Below, piece by piece: positions 1 to 8,001 of a stretch of DNA of 21,177 nucleotides. The notes under the pieces were generated by a model. The model saw nothing but the letters and a program-made list of their open reading frames with translations. It ran no database searches and had not been told where the DNA came from. The translations under genes and the position numbers were made by a program. This DNA is from Paramicrosporidium saccamoebae (Eukaryota > Rozellomycota), in contig MTSL01000090.1 of assembly GCA_002794465.1 (NCBI GenBank), forward strand, positions 1-21,177. The letters run 5' to 3'. Positions within the stretch are counted from its first letter, which is position 1; each line of letters begins with the position of its first letter.

Positions 1-52
1 GCGATGACGAAAGGAAGAAGCTGTTTAAGCTCGTTACTCGGTTTTATCTTGG
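1..52. repeat. Perfect 52-bp terminal inverted repeat (left)
   Basis: Bases 1-52 equal the reverse complement of 21126-21177 exactly. The first mismatch is T versus C at base 53. The repeat lies inside the coding sequence of both family copies, so it is not a transposon end. It may be the overlap where a short-read assembler stopped in a collapsed repeat. Confidence 0.9.
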
Positions 53-1823
53 TATCGGGGCGCCGAGTTTTACTGAGACTGATCAATTCTGCAACAAAGT
101 CCCCGAAGCTTTTGGTAATCTTGCCGGCCGCCTCCAGGGCGCGAGTATGGGTATTAAGATTCGCACCTTAATGTTTAACAGCGAGTACTTTTCCAAATGG
201 GTGACTTTGTCAGGTTTCAGCACCGATCTTTCGAAATTCCTCACTTGGGCTCTTGTTGGTCAAATTACATCCAAAGAAAGCATGCAGAAAATAGAAACGT
301 TACATACACGCTGTGGAATGTTTGCTAAAGAGCTGATTATGAAATTTCCACTCTATGAGCAGCTTCTTCAGTCACTTGACCCTGCCGACTGCAGGGAAGG
401 TGAAAAAGTGGCAAAACAATTTGTCGTGGGACTAATACCGGAACTCAATGGTAAGTATGCCGAAGTGGCCAATGCTATTCCTGACGATGAATATGTAGTC
501 GATGTAAACAACGCTTTGAGAACTTCAGACTATCTCTGCGCAGCGGATGGCAAATGCAAGGACGTTAATGCCTATGTTGAGAAATTAAAAGCTGACATGC
601 AGACCACGTTTAGAATGACGATTGGTATGAATGAAAAGACATTGAACAAATTGCTGACTAGTTATAGAGTCCCTACTGAAGAACTTGGTGAAGCGAGAGG
701 GTCAATTTATGATGTTTGTACTAATATTCATGGGGGTACCTTGGAGGCTTGCATCCAAGAAATCTTAAACTACAAAACAGCGGGTGATGCGAACAAAAAG
801 CCTGGTAGATCTCCATCTGCGCAACCGCCTGCCACGGGGGCTCCCAACTCCCCTCTTAACGGCGCAAAAGCGTATTGGAACGACAAAATTTCACAGGACT
901 TTAGGGATCTACTTCGTGACAAGCCATTCTGGACCGACGAAGAAGCAGACAAGGCCAAAACTGCCAGTGCGACACCAGACTATGTCAAGTCTGATGGTAC
1001 GTCCACTGGCCTGGGAGAGAATGATAAGGTTGTTCTAACATATTTGCTAAATAACTTACCGGATGATCGCGATCTAAGGAAGGATATTACTGAGGTTGCA
1101 TCCAGAACGTATATCAAGTCGCTGGGAGTAAAAAATGATAATGTGAGTGGACCAGGAATCATCAGTCGGAAACTGTTTGACAAAGTCAAAGGTTTGCAAG
1201 GCTGTCCCATCGAACAAAGAATTCGGATCCTGATACTCAAAAATGTTGACCTGGCCAAAGAAATTATTCCAGGACAAGATGGGATCTCTGTGGAATGTTT
1301 TCTAGCTTGGGTATATGGCTGTACAACAGAAGAAGACGTAGCCCACGTTATGAAACTTTGGAAAGAAGAGAGAGCTAAACAGTTTATCAAGCATTTTCCA
1401 TTTATGTGGTATCTAACTCGCAAGTTTCACCTGCCACAATTGAATCAGAGCAAGAGTATTGTTAAGGGATTCTTTCACAAGCATGATAATAAGTCGTATG
1501 AAAAGGTGATTGAAGCCATTCCTGAGCTTGAGCTTGATCCGATTGTGGAAAAGTTTTATGAGAACATGCCAGAGTGCTGCACAAGGGAAAATGGCTGCGA
1601 GGCTATAGATCAATATTTTAAGAAACTGATAGATCGTATGACCCAAGTGGTCAATATTCGCATCTGTACTTTTATCACGGATGCATTAATGGGCAACATC
1701 TTCATGACTGCGCTTCCTCTGTCACGCACTAAAAGGACCGCCTTATACGCACCAATCTATGCTTCGTGTAAGGCCGACAAGAAAGTTCTCGATGTAATTG
1801 CCAATGCGTTAGCTAGCCCTTAA
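1..1823 (+). CDS. 5'-truncated member A of an uncharacterised two-domain protein family
   Basis: The frame is open from base 3 to the TAA at 1821-1823, so the N terminus lies outside the window. The ATG at 147 is internal, because the upstream codons match the other copy at the right end. I do not recognise the family. The visible protein holds two homologous segments. Counting from Met147, residues 3-150 and about 358-520 share a KIRTLMF/RIRILIL start, a WA/WV stretch, FP, Y-x-x-V-x-x-AIP and a Cys pair (C131/C137 in CAADGKC; C478/C484 in CTRENGC). A Pro/Ala/Gly-rich linker (about 215-240) joins them. No membrane segment is visible; a signal peptide cannot be judged. AATAAA is at 1843-1848. 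The paralog at 19349-21177 differs mostly at replacement sites. Existence as a gene is secure; function is unknown. Confidence 0.85.
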   Translation, partial: DDERKKLFKLVTRFYLGIGAPSFTETDQFCNKVPEAFGNLAGRLQGASMGIKIRTLMFNSEYFSKWVTLSGFSTDLSKFLTWALVGQITSKESMQKIETLHTRCGMFAKELIMKFPLYEQLLQSLDPADCREGEKVAKQFVVGLIPELNGKYAEVANAIPDDEYVVDVNNALRTSDYLCAADGKCKDVNAYVEKLKADMQTTFRMTIGMNEKTLNKLLTSYRVPTEELGEARGSIYDVCTNIHGGTLEACIQEILNYKTAGDANKKPGRSPSAQPPATGAPNSPLNGAKAYWNDKISQDFRDLLRDKPFWTDEEADKAKTASATPDYVKSDGTSTGLGENDKVVLTYLLNNLPDDRDLRKDITEVASRTYIKSLGVKNDNVSGPGIISRKLFDKVKGLQGCPIEQRIRILILKNVDLAKEIIPGQDGISVECFLAWVYGCTTEEDVAHVMKLWKEERAKQFIKHFPFMWYLTRKFHLPQLNQSKSIVKGFFHKHDNKSYEKVIEAIPELELDPIVEKFYENMPECCTRENGCEAIDQYFKKLIDRMTQVVNIRICTFITDALMGNIFMTALPLSRTKRTALYAPIYASCKADKKVLDVIANALASP

Positions 1824-1842
1824 ACCCCAACGAGGAACACTC

Positions 1843-1848
1843 AATAAA
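1843..1848 (+). terminator. Polyadenylation signal AATAAA of family copy A
   Basis: An exact AATAAA lies 20 bp after the stop codon. The same signal in the same flanking sequence serves the right-hand copy at 19323-19328. Confidence 0.6.
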
Positions 1849-1883
1849 TGTACTGTAAATATGATTAAACATGAAAGTAATGT

Positions 1884-2067
1884 TTATGAAATTTCTACTA
1901 GACTAGAGTGACACTCCAACATGAAGATGGCCTGATTCACATCCCATCCCAGCATCCGAAGAACGGTCTCGCATTGTCCCAGGGGCTCTATCGCCAGTGT
2001 TCAGCGAGCAGGGTGAGGGAATGCAACGGGGATACTAAGGACTCTTGCGGTATCCTCGAACGAGGAT
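1884..2067 (-). pseudogene. Decayed fragment of the PWP2/UTP1 3' end
   Basis: Starting at the remnant stop (TTA at 1884-1886), this stretch aligns with the reverse complement of 19022-19287, the last ~88 codons of intact PWP2 (Utp12 region). It is 184 bp against 266 bp. Two deletions explain the difference. One of about 35 bp lies near 1950. One of about 47 bp lies between two GCGAGCA direct repeats that are both present in the intact gene, one of which survives here. Extra point changes and small indels break the frame. It was carried along when the adjacent family gene was duplicated and has no coding role now, although it still lies antisense downstream of copy A. Confidence 0.85.
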
Positions 2068-2195
2068 GGGTGTGTCGTCTGTGCGCCACTCAGTAGAGTG
2101 AAAACGGTTTAAAAAGCACTATTGATACACCATTGATGTACTAGTGAAGCATGGCAGTGAATATATGATAGGTGGTGCATTTGTCACATAATGGG

Positions 2196-2400
2196 TATTG
2201 TCGCGTAATGGAGATTGTCGCGTAGTGGGGATAATACCACGGACGGGAAGGGGGGTTGTCCACTGCTAATCCTAGAATATTATGGATACACATCTCGCTG
2301 TCCCCAAATACCCAGCAAAGAGAACCACTCTAGCACTCAAATACCCAACTAATCAACCCTCCGCCTCTACGTCACGCACTAAAGGGTTCCTGTATGCAGG
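2196..2400 (-). promoter_or_regulatory. Orphan copy of the shared promoter/leader module
   Basis: On the minus strand this reads GCTGGGTATTTGGGGACA (around 2303-2320), then an ATTCTAGGATTAGCAGTGGAC-like stretch, then three tandem 17-mers of the type ATCCCCACTACGCGACA (about 2183-2233). The same order of elements occurs upstream of the secreted-protein gene ending at 7976 and at 14285-14500. It points left, where the duplicated arm now lies, and no minus-strand gene follows. A gene once driven by it was probably lost or replaced. The ORF 2282-2644 crossing it is not supported as coding. Confidence 0.55.
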
Positions 2401-2458
2401 CTGTAGCAACACCAAGAAACATGCAATGTATAATGTGAGGTTTTATAATGCCAATTTG

Positions 2459-4042
2459 TCAACTCGTGATGAGTGTAATGTTCTTCCCCGACCTAAGGCG
2501 ATTCTGACAAAAGTCTGTAATGATTGCGTTTGCAGCTTTAAGGATGGCGGCTGGCGACTGCTTCGCGGTCCCCAAAGAGACGGAATGCCGCAACGTTATC
2601 CCAAACGAAAAGAGCAAGTATGCCCGAAATACTGCCGGATTTGACTTGGAAGCGAGGAGGCTAGGCGCCTTGACAACCTCGCTGGAATCACAAGGAGGGG
2701 TGCGCGTTTGAACCATGGCAAACAGCTGCACAATTGCCAAAACATCCGAGTTTGCATTTTCTGGAACCTCAATTTCACCATTTGCTGCAAACGTCAACAG
2801 TTGTGTCACTGCCAAGGCACAGTGATCGCATCCCCAAATTAAAGAGCCAATCTTCTCAGTCGATAGAACCAATCCATTTTCAGTGGGATCTGTGAGGAGT
2901 AGATGCACAAGACGATACGAATTCTCCTCCAAACTGCGCTTCAAGGCGTACATTCTAATTGCCTCTGAGCTGGCTCCTTCAGCAAGGCCATTCTCTTCAC
3001 AGAGCAAATCTTCCGCCACATCGTTGATTAACGAGACTACCCTGGATCTCCTCTGAGCAAAGTCTGCAGCAGCATCAAAGAGATATGGCCCAAAGTTGGT
3101 CATTGTTAGATAGAAATCCAAGATGGTAAATGCCTCTTTCGGAGATTGTAGAAGTTTTAGACCTAAAATTGGGTTTGACTCGAGATTCGGGCTTGTGGTA
3201 TTGAGAAGAGATCGGTTTAAGAACATCATGGCGACTGCTCCGCTCATATTTGGAGGTAGTGTGCCCCCGAAATTGACGAGGAAATCTGCAGCATCCTCTA
3301 CAAGAACACGATAGAAGCGCGCAAACGGTCCCGAGTTTCTCCAGTCGCCCTTGTCGCAGCTAAACTGCAGCTGCAATACGGCAATAATCAGTGCATCCAT
3401 AAACGTCCCATCCTCTTCTCCACGTTCAAGATACTCTACCAGCAAGGCCGACAGCAGACGCTCCTGGCCGAGAAAGACAACAATCGACATTATCCAGTCT
3501 TTGAGAACGGCCGATTGAATAACTGATGAAAATTGGCCTACAAGACGACTCTGAAGATTCATCGAGAGTGAAACAAATTGGTTTCCAGAAATCTGAATTT
3601 GGCGCACCAACAATTGCCCCACGGAACTAGACATGATCCTCATGACCATATTTAGCACGCTTTGATCTGTTCCAGTTGCGTTTAACAAAATCTCAAAATC
3701 GTCAACCGTAAACTCGGCCCCGCCAGCAAGATGTCTTTCCACCACAGAAAAGCACACCCAGCGTTTAGCCGACTTGAGAACCATATCATCATTATCATCC
3801 AACAACAAAAATGTCTCGGCCAAAGTCTGGAGAGTTTCGGGCTGTTCTCCTGCAAACACATCATGAAAAGGCTCAAGTTGTGACAAACACCGAACGCTTG
3901 GAGCTTCCTTACACTGTTCATAAACCTTGTTAAACTCTTCTATCACTCCAACAGGGTGGACACTACAATTAACTGCGCTGGGGATGACAGTTCCACAGAG
4001 CTGGGTTACAATCAAGAAACGTATAATGCTCTGGATTATCAT
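2459..4042 (-). CDS. Predicted secreted protein, tandem family member 1
   Basis: This encodes 527 residues from the ATG at 4042. The N terminus (MIIQSIIRFLIVTQLCGTVI, followed by small residues and an early Cys) looks like a cleavable signal peptide; no other membrane span is obvious. I do not recognise the family. Two genes upstream are clear paralogs. Shared motifs here are GDWRNSGPFARFYRVLVE (residues ~232-249), an FxxLDFYLTMTNF stretch, AVTQLL, and FRAYLLFSFGITLRHS near the C terminus. Several Cys residues and N-glycosylation-type sites fit secretion. It is the most diverged of the three and lacks the RYCAIHHQ tail of the others. A TATAATTTTTAA stretch lies ~15-25 bp before the start. Secreted or host-facing function is inferred only from the signal peptide and lineage-specific expansion. 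Confidence 0.8.
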   Translation of the reverse strand: MIIQSIIRFLIVTQLCGTVIPSAVNCSVHPVGVIEEFNKVYEQCKEAPSVRCLSQLEPFHDVFAGEQPETLQTLAETFLLLDDNDDMVLKSAKRWVCFSVVERHLAGGAEFTVDDFEILLNATGTDQSVLNMVMRIMSSSVGQLLVRQIQISGNQFVSLSMNLQSRLVGQFSSVIQSAVLKDWIMSIVVFLGQERLLSALLVEYLERGEEDGTFMDALIIAVLQLQFSCDKGDWRNSGPFARFYRVLVEDAADFLVNFGGTLPPNMSGAVAMMFLNRSLLNTTSPNLESNPILGLKLLQSPKEAFTILDFYLTMTNFGPYLFDAAADFAQRRSRVVSLINDVAEDLLCEENGLAEGASSEAIRMYALKRSLEENSYRLVHLLLTDPTENGLVLSTEKIGSLIWGCDHCALAVTQLLTFAANGEIEVPENANSDVLAIVQLFAMVQTRTPPCDSSEVVKAPSLLASKSNPAVFRAYLLFSFGITLRHSVSLGTAKQSPAAILKAANAIITDFCQNRLRSGKNITLITS

Positions 4043-4390
4043 GTGGACGATTAAAAATTATAGCCCTGGCCAACTGGTAAACACTAGGACGACCAGATCT
4101 GTCTTGTAGTTAGGTCGGGTGCGGGTGCAGGTATTAGTGTAAATGTTAGCTTGAGTGTGGGTGCAAAAGACTTGCTCGGGTTATATGAGTCTGATAGCTG
4201 AACTAGGGTTGTAATACTTTAAATGTTTACACTCTTAGTCTGTGGTCTCTTCCACTACGCGGCGTGACCACGTGCTTTGTTTATTACCAGCCGGTATGGA
4301 CTCGCCGGCATAGTGCCAGCCTTGTCGTTTCTCACCTCTGACCCTTATTTTTACATTTGATTGCTTTATTTCAATGTTTACCGGCAGTCA
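4043..4390. other. Intergenic region between tandem secreted-protein genes 1 and 2
   Basis: It holds an AATAAA for the upstream gene (reverse of 4365-4370), an AT-rich TATA-like stretch at about 4050-4065 for the downstream gene, and near 4295-4312 a TGGACTCGCCGGCA element. A close variant, TGGACTCGCTGGCA, sits at the equivalent place (about 6163) upstream of the next paralog. A single CCACTACGCGGCG near 4253 resembles the 17-mer motif of the shared module. No ORF is supported. Confidence 0.5.
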
Positions 4391-5920
4391 TCACGGGCTA
4401 CGGACATGGATAAATGCGGGGGCACTTTGATGGTGGATTGCGCAATATCTTGTCAACATGACATTTAGTGCTCCAGCATACTCGCTCGGATGGAGGGGGT
4501 CACTCGTGCTCTGCATCACAGAATAACGCAATGGAATTTTGAACCGAAAAAGCAGATAAGCTCTCAAAATAAATGCCCAATTTCGCTCGTCTGATACAAA
4601 GAGCTGTGGCATGTGGATTTCGCAAACATCTCCGGTGCCACAGGGATCAAGAGGCACAGACAGCACGAGCTGATTGTACAGTCGAATGAGATCCTTCTCA
4701 AGGCCACTAAAGCATTCTGTTATTGGAATTTCGTTTCGTTCAGCGTGATACAACAGCTGTATGAATGCCAGTGGCAATGTCGTAACCGCTGAAGCGAGGT
4801 TTCTCACTGTGAGTGCAGTAATGGCAAATTCACCAAAATTTAAATAAAACTCTAGCAATCGGTAGGCGTTTGCGCAGAGCATCACGCCTATAGCATTCAT
4901 AAATCTAATCATGTCATCCAACTCCTCTTCACTGTCATCAGGGTATTTGCTACACGCCCCTGAATCTGGCGCCTTGTGGCGATAGAATAATCGGTGAGAA
5001 TTACCCGCCATATCTGTCAGATAGTCTATTATGCTTAACAATGCGACGCTTCTGTTCCAAAAATCTGCCTTGGAAGCAAATCTTGATTCCTTGAAATCGG
5101 TCAGTGCAAAATAAAAATCAATAGTCTTGAAGCCACTAGAAGCATCCTCCCGGCAATCAAGAGTACATGCTCCACTAAATTCGATTTTCGGGCTCACGCA
5201 GGCCAACAGGCTGACATTGCTCATGAGAACCCAAGCATCGTCCTTTGGACGCTTAAGGGGAACAACAAACTCTGGCATGACTTGTACAACGACCCGAAAG
5301 AAACGTTGCAGGGCTCCGCCAGCGTTCCACTCTCCAAAGTCAGGCACATATGGGAGCTTATAAATGCAATGGAGCACGCGACTCATAAACTTGATCCTAT
5401 CAGCAGGCGGCATAGGTACGGCTTTGTAGGCCCTTAGTAAGATTTTGAAAGTGGCAGCATCCGTTTTACTGTGCACATTCAATAATAGTGCACGTTGAAT
5501 AGTGCGCCGCGGCAAGAATGTGGCCATTTCTTCAACACATACGAGTCGGCAAGATGCCGGTAGTTTCATAATATCATCGGCTTGAGGGAAAGGCCCCTTT
5601 GACAGGACGTCTGCCACAAATACTCTGTCTGCCAGCATCTCCTCAAGCAACTCAATAGCATCAGGGTGATTTTGATGGGCGGCTTGCTTTACAAGTTGGG
5701 AAAAGTCATTAGCCGTGACTCCGTAGGAGATGAATTGACTATTAAAAATCGATGGACTAACCTCCAATATTACCAGCGATGCAAACTTTTCTTCGAGCTC
5801 CTGGTCTTTTCGAAAAGTCGATTCAAAGGCCTCTCCGGTTGGATCTTGGCCTGGTGACAATCTTGAGCCGGTGGCCATACACAGGACCACTAGAAGCCAT
5901 GCACAAGTACTTTTGACCAT
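4391..5920 (-). CDS. Predicted secreted protein, tandem family member 2
   Basis: This is 509 residues from the ATG at 5918-5920; codons upstream in frame have no ATG. The start MVKSTCAWLLVVLCMATGSR is a good signal peptide. It is closely related to member 3: GPFPQADDIMKLPASCR, DFGEWNAGGALQRFF (Gly196 onward), IDFYFALTDFK, IQLLYHAERNEI, ILRAYLLFRFKIPLRYS and a C-terminal ARYC-like block, here TRYCAIHHQSAPAFIH. The alternation of conserved aromatic blocks with Cys-containing variable stretches suggests a folded extracellular domain; no catalytic motif is recognised. A TATATAAAG box lies ~35 bp upstream (5954-5962), so the leader is short. An AATAAA follows the stop at 4365-4370. Confidence 0.82.
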   Translation of the reverse strand: MVKSTCAWLLVVLCMATGSRLSPGQDPTGEAFESTFRKDQELEEKFASLVILEVSPSIFNSQFISYGVTANDFSQLVKQAAHQNHPDAIELLEEMLADRVFVADVLSKGPFPQADDIMKLPASCRLVCVEEMATFLPRRTIQRALLLNVHSKTDAATFKILLRAYKAVPMPPADRIKFMSRVLHCIYKLPYVPDFGEWNAGGALQRFFRVVVQVMPEFVVPLKRPKDDAWVLMSNVSLLACVSPKIEFSGACTLDCREDASSGFKTIDFYFALTDFKESRFASKADFWNRSVALLSIIDYLTDMAGNSHRLFYRHKAPDSGACSKYPDDSEEELDDMIRFMNAIGVMLCANAYRLLEFYLNFGEFAITALTVRNLASAVTTLPLAFIQLLYHAERNEIPITECFSGLEKDLIRLYNQLVLSVPLDPCGTGDVCEIHMPQLFVSDERNWAFILRAYLLFRFKIPLRYSVMQSTSDPLHPSEYAGALNVMLTRYCAIHHQSAPAFIHVRSP

Positions 5921-6368
5921 ACCCTGACGCGGGGCCAAACTTTTCAGCAGGGGCTTTATATATGGGTGGGTACAAAAAGTCTGGTTATTTGGCTTCTGAG
6001 CATGGTACTTTATAATTTTTGAGGATCCATTATGCGATAACCCCGTCAGGATAATTAACGATTGCCATGGCCAAGATCCGCGTCTCTCTCAGCGATCTGT
6101 TGCATGATGTGAGTATTACCACAGCGCAAATATAGATGGGCGACAAGGAACTAACAGTTGGTGTGGACTCGCTGGCACAGTTCCCAAACAGTAGGGAGTC
6201 AGTATTACTTGCCTCTGACTCTCCTTTCCATATTTGAGCAAGTACTCAGCATCCAGCACTCGGCTAAACACTTCATCGCTTTACAGATCCGTTGGCACTC
6301 TCTCTTATAATGGATCCTTTATTCCTGATCCCCTGTTATTCTACTCTACTCTATACTCTCTCTCTCTC
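5921..6368. other. Intergenic region between tandem secreted-protein genes 2 and 3
   Basis: It contains the TATA box of gene 2 and the TGGACTCGCTGGCA element at about 6163, which matches 4295-4312 in sequence and in distance (~220-250 bp) from the downstream start codon. A CT-rich tract lies at 6339-6368 just beyond the gene 3 stop. I see no further gene. Confidence 0.5.
5954..5962 (-). promoter_or_regulatory. TATA box of secreted-protein gene 2
   Basis: On the minus strand the sequence is TATATAAAG, about 35 bp before the ATG at 5920. It is the best TATA match in this intergenic region. Confidence 0.55.
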
Positions 6369-7976
6369 CTAAAGTAGTTCCTCCGTTTTGGTAATGGGCT
6401 CTTCCGCAATAGACTCTTCATCTTTTGGGCTAATGCGTGCATGTGTGAATGCGGGACGGCTTTGATGGTGAATCGCACAATATCTTTCGAGCATAGCGTC
6501 AATTGCGCCAGCATATTCTGTTGGATCAAGTGGGTCGCTGTAATAAATTAACTTTGTATGCCGCAGCGGAATATCAAACCAAAAGAGAAGATATGCCCTG
6601 ATAAGAATGTCTGAAATCGATTTGCTCGGCGAAAAGAATTCGGGTAGTTGAATCTTACGAGCGGCTCCCGCGCTGCAAGGATCGCGACGGCCTGACGATA
6701 TTAGCTGGTTGTATAGTTGAATCAGCTGCCTGGCATGCTTACCACAATTCCCTGGTATCTCTATGACGCTCCTCTCAGCGTGATACAGCAGTTGAGTGAG
6801 TACCAACGGTAACGCATCGGTTCCAGCTACCAATTTGACAATCTTGTCGCTGCTCAAAGAAATTCCACTTTCATTGCAGTAGAATTCCAGGGCACTGTAA
6901 GCTTCCACGCCGAGCAACCATCCGAGCACATCCATGGAGCGCTTCTCTGCTTCCAGAGCGGTCATCTGGTCACTAAAATATTCTCCGTTTGGCATTTCCC
7001 AAGATTTTGTAACACTGTCAGATAATCCGTTCATCAATCCCAACAGGGCATTCCTTCTTTGCCAATAGTCTTCCGGTGTAAAGTTTGCTTGTTTAAAATC
7101 CGTCACGGCGATATAGAAATCGATAGCCATGAAGCCTTCATGAACGTCCCCGCCGTACAGCTTAGTACAGTTTTCAGAAAACATAAGAGCGGGACTCATG
7201 CACGACAGTAGTCCATGATTATTGATGATAAAGGATGCTTCGGAATCTGCTTCAGTATCACACGGAATGAGATCTGGAATCAGTTGCACAACGGTCCTAA
7301 AGAAGCGCTGGAATGGCCCACCCTCGTTCCAATCTCCATAATCCGGAGTGTATGGGAGCAAGTCTATTTTCGCCAAAATTTCATCCACGAATCTGATTCT
7401 TCTGGAGAAATCCATGGGGATAGTCGTGTGCGTTGCTAATAAGACTTTGAAAATATCAACGTTTGTTTGCCTGCCCACAGTGGTCACGAGCGCATACTCG
7501 ATCGCCTGGCAAGACATAAATGGAGCAAGTTTTTTAAAAAATAAAAGTCGGTACGGTGCACGCAGTTGCATAATCTCCTCTACTTGTGGGAATGGGCCTT
7601 GCGACAAGATATTTGTCACAATCGTCTCATCCTCCAAGATGTCTTCAAAAGCTTGGAGATAGACACGAGCATGGTCTCTGTTACCGTTGTAAGCGAGGTG
7701 ATTCACAATGTGAACAAAGTCCATGGCAATAAAGTTGCAAAAGTTTACAGGAGTGCTTTCGCGGCCAGTCTGGTCATAGCAGGTCCAGCGGTGGAGCGCT
7801 GCTGCTAAGCCTCCAGTCTCGCTGTCCCAGCCGGAAGGACTAGACGGACTCTGAACTGGAAAATAATCTAAAAGGTCGGTACTGATCGTCTCTTGCCCAC
7901 CCAGCTGCCCCTTGCCGGAGGCGGCTGTCGCCACACCTAATAACACGAAAAGCCACAAATATTTCATCCGCCACAT
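6369..7976 (-). CDS. Predicted secreted protein, tandem family member 3
   Basis: This is 535 residues from the ATG at 7976 (MWRMKYLWLFVLLGVATAAS, a clear signal peptide); the ATG at 7967 is an equally good start. An open frame continues upstream through a 27-bp tandem repeat to 8084, but without an ATG, so I exclude it. The body is collinear with member 2: GPFPQVEEIMQLRAPYR, YGDWNEGGPFQRFF (Gly214 onward), IDFYIAVTDFK, LTQLLYHAER, LIRAYLLFWFDIPLRH, ERYCAIHHQSRPAFTHAR. It ends with an extra acidic tail (EESIAEEPITKTEELL) absent from member 2. Function is unknown. Unlike members 1 and 2, its 5' flank is the long shared promoter/leader module that also precedes the unrelated gene 8443-9585, which suggests promoter exchange or capture. 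Confidence 0.83.
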   Translation of the reverse strand: MWRMKYLWLFVLLGVATAASGKGQLGGQETISTDLLDYFPVQSPSSPSGWDSETGGLAAALHRWTCYDQTGRESTPVNFCNFIAMDFVHIVNHLAYNGNRDHARVYLQAFEDILEDETIVTNILSQGPFPQVEEIMQLRAPYRLLFFKKLAPFMSCQAIEYALVTTVGRQTNVDIFKVLLATHTTIPMDFSRRIRFVDEILAKIDLLPYTPDYGDWNEGGPFQRFFRTVVQLIPDLIPCDTEADSEASFIINNHGLLSCMSPALMFSENCTKLYGGDVHEGFMAIDFYIAVTDFKQANFTPEDYWQRRNALLGLMNGLSDSVTKSWEMPNGEYFSDQMTALEAEKRSMDVLGWLLGVEAYSALEFYCNESGISLSSDKIVKLVAGTDALPLVLTQLLYHAERSVIEIPGNCGKHARQLIQLYNQLISSGRRDPCSAGAARKIQLPEFFSPSKSISDILIRAYLLFWFDIPLRHTKLIYYSDPLDPTEYAGAIDAMLERYCAIHHQSRPAFTHARISPKDEESIAEEPITKTEELL

Positions 7977-8001
7977 ACCCTGGTTGCCGGGGACTCCGGC
8001 T

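Larger units (their letters stand above)
1..2067. repeat. Left arm of a ~2.1-kb inverted segmental duplication
   Basis: This segment matches the reverse complement of about 19022-21177. It covers the family-A coding region, its 3' UTR and a remnant of the PWP2 3' end. Identity is patchy in the coding part. It is nearly complete over the UTR: one base change and one indel in about 64 bp between the family stop codon and the PWP2 stop. The right arm keeps an intact PWP2, so this left arm is the derived copy. Homology fades near 2067. Confidence 0.9.

Noticed and set aside
2282-2644. 120-codon plus-strand ORF
   Set aside because: Its first part is the repeated promoter module, also found at 14285-14500 and partly elsewhere, and the rest overlaps antisense the well-supported gene 2459-4042.
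6339-6372. CT-rich tract as a regulatory element
   Set aside because: Simple low-complexity sequence at a gene 3' end with no repeated partner elsewhere in the window.
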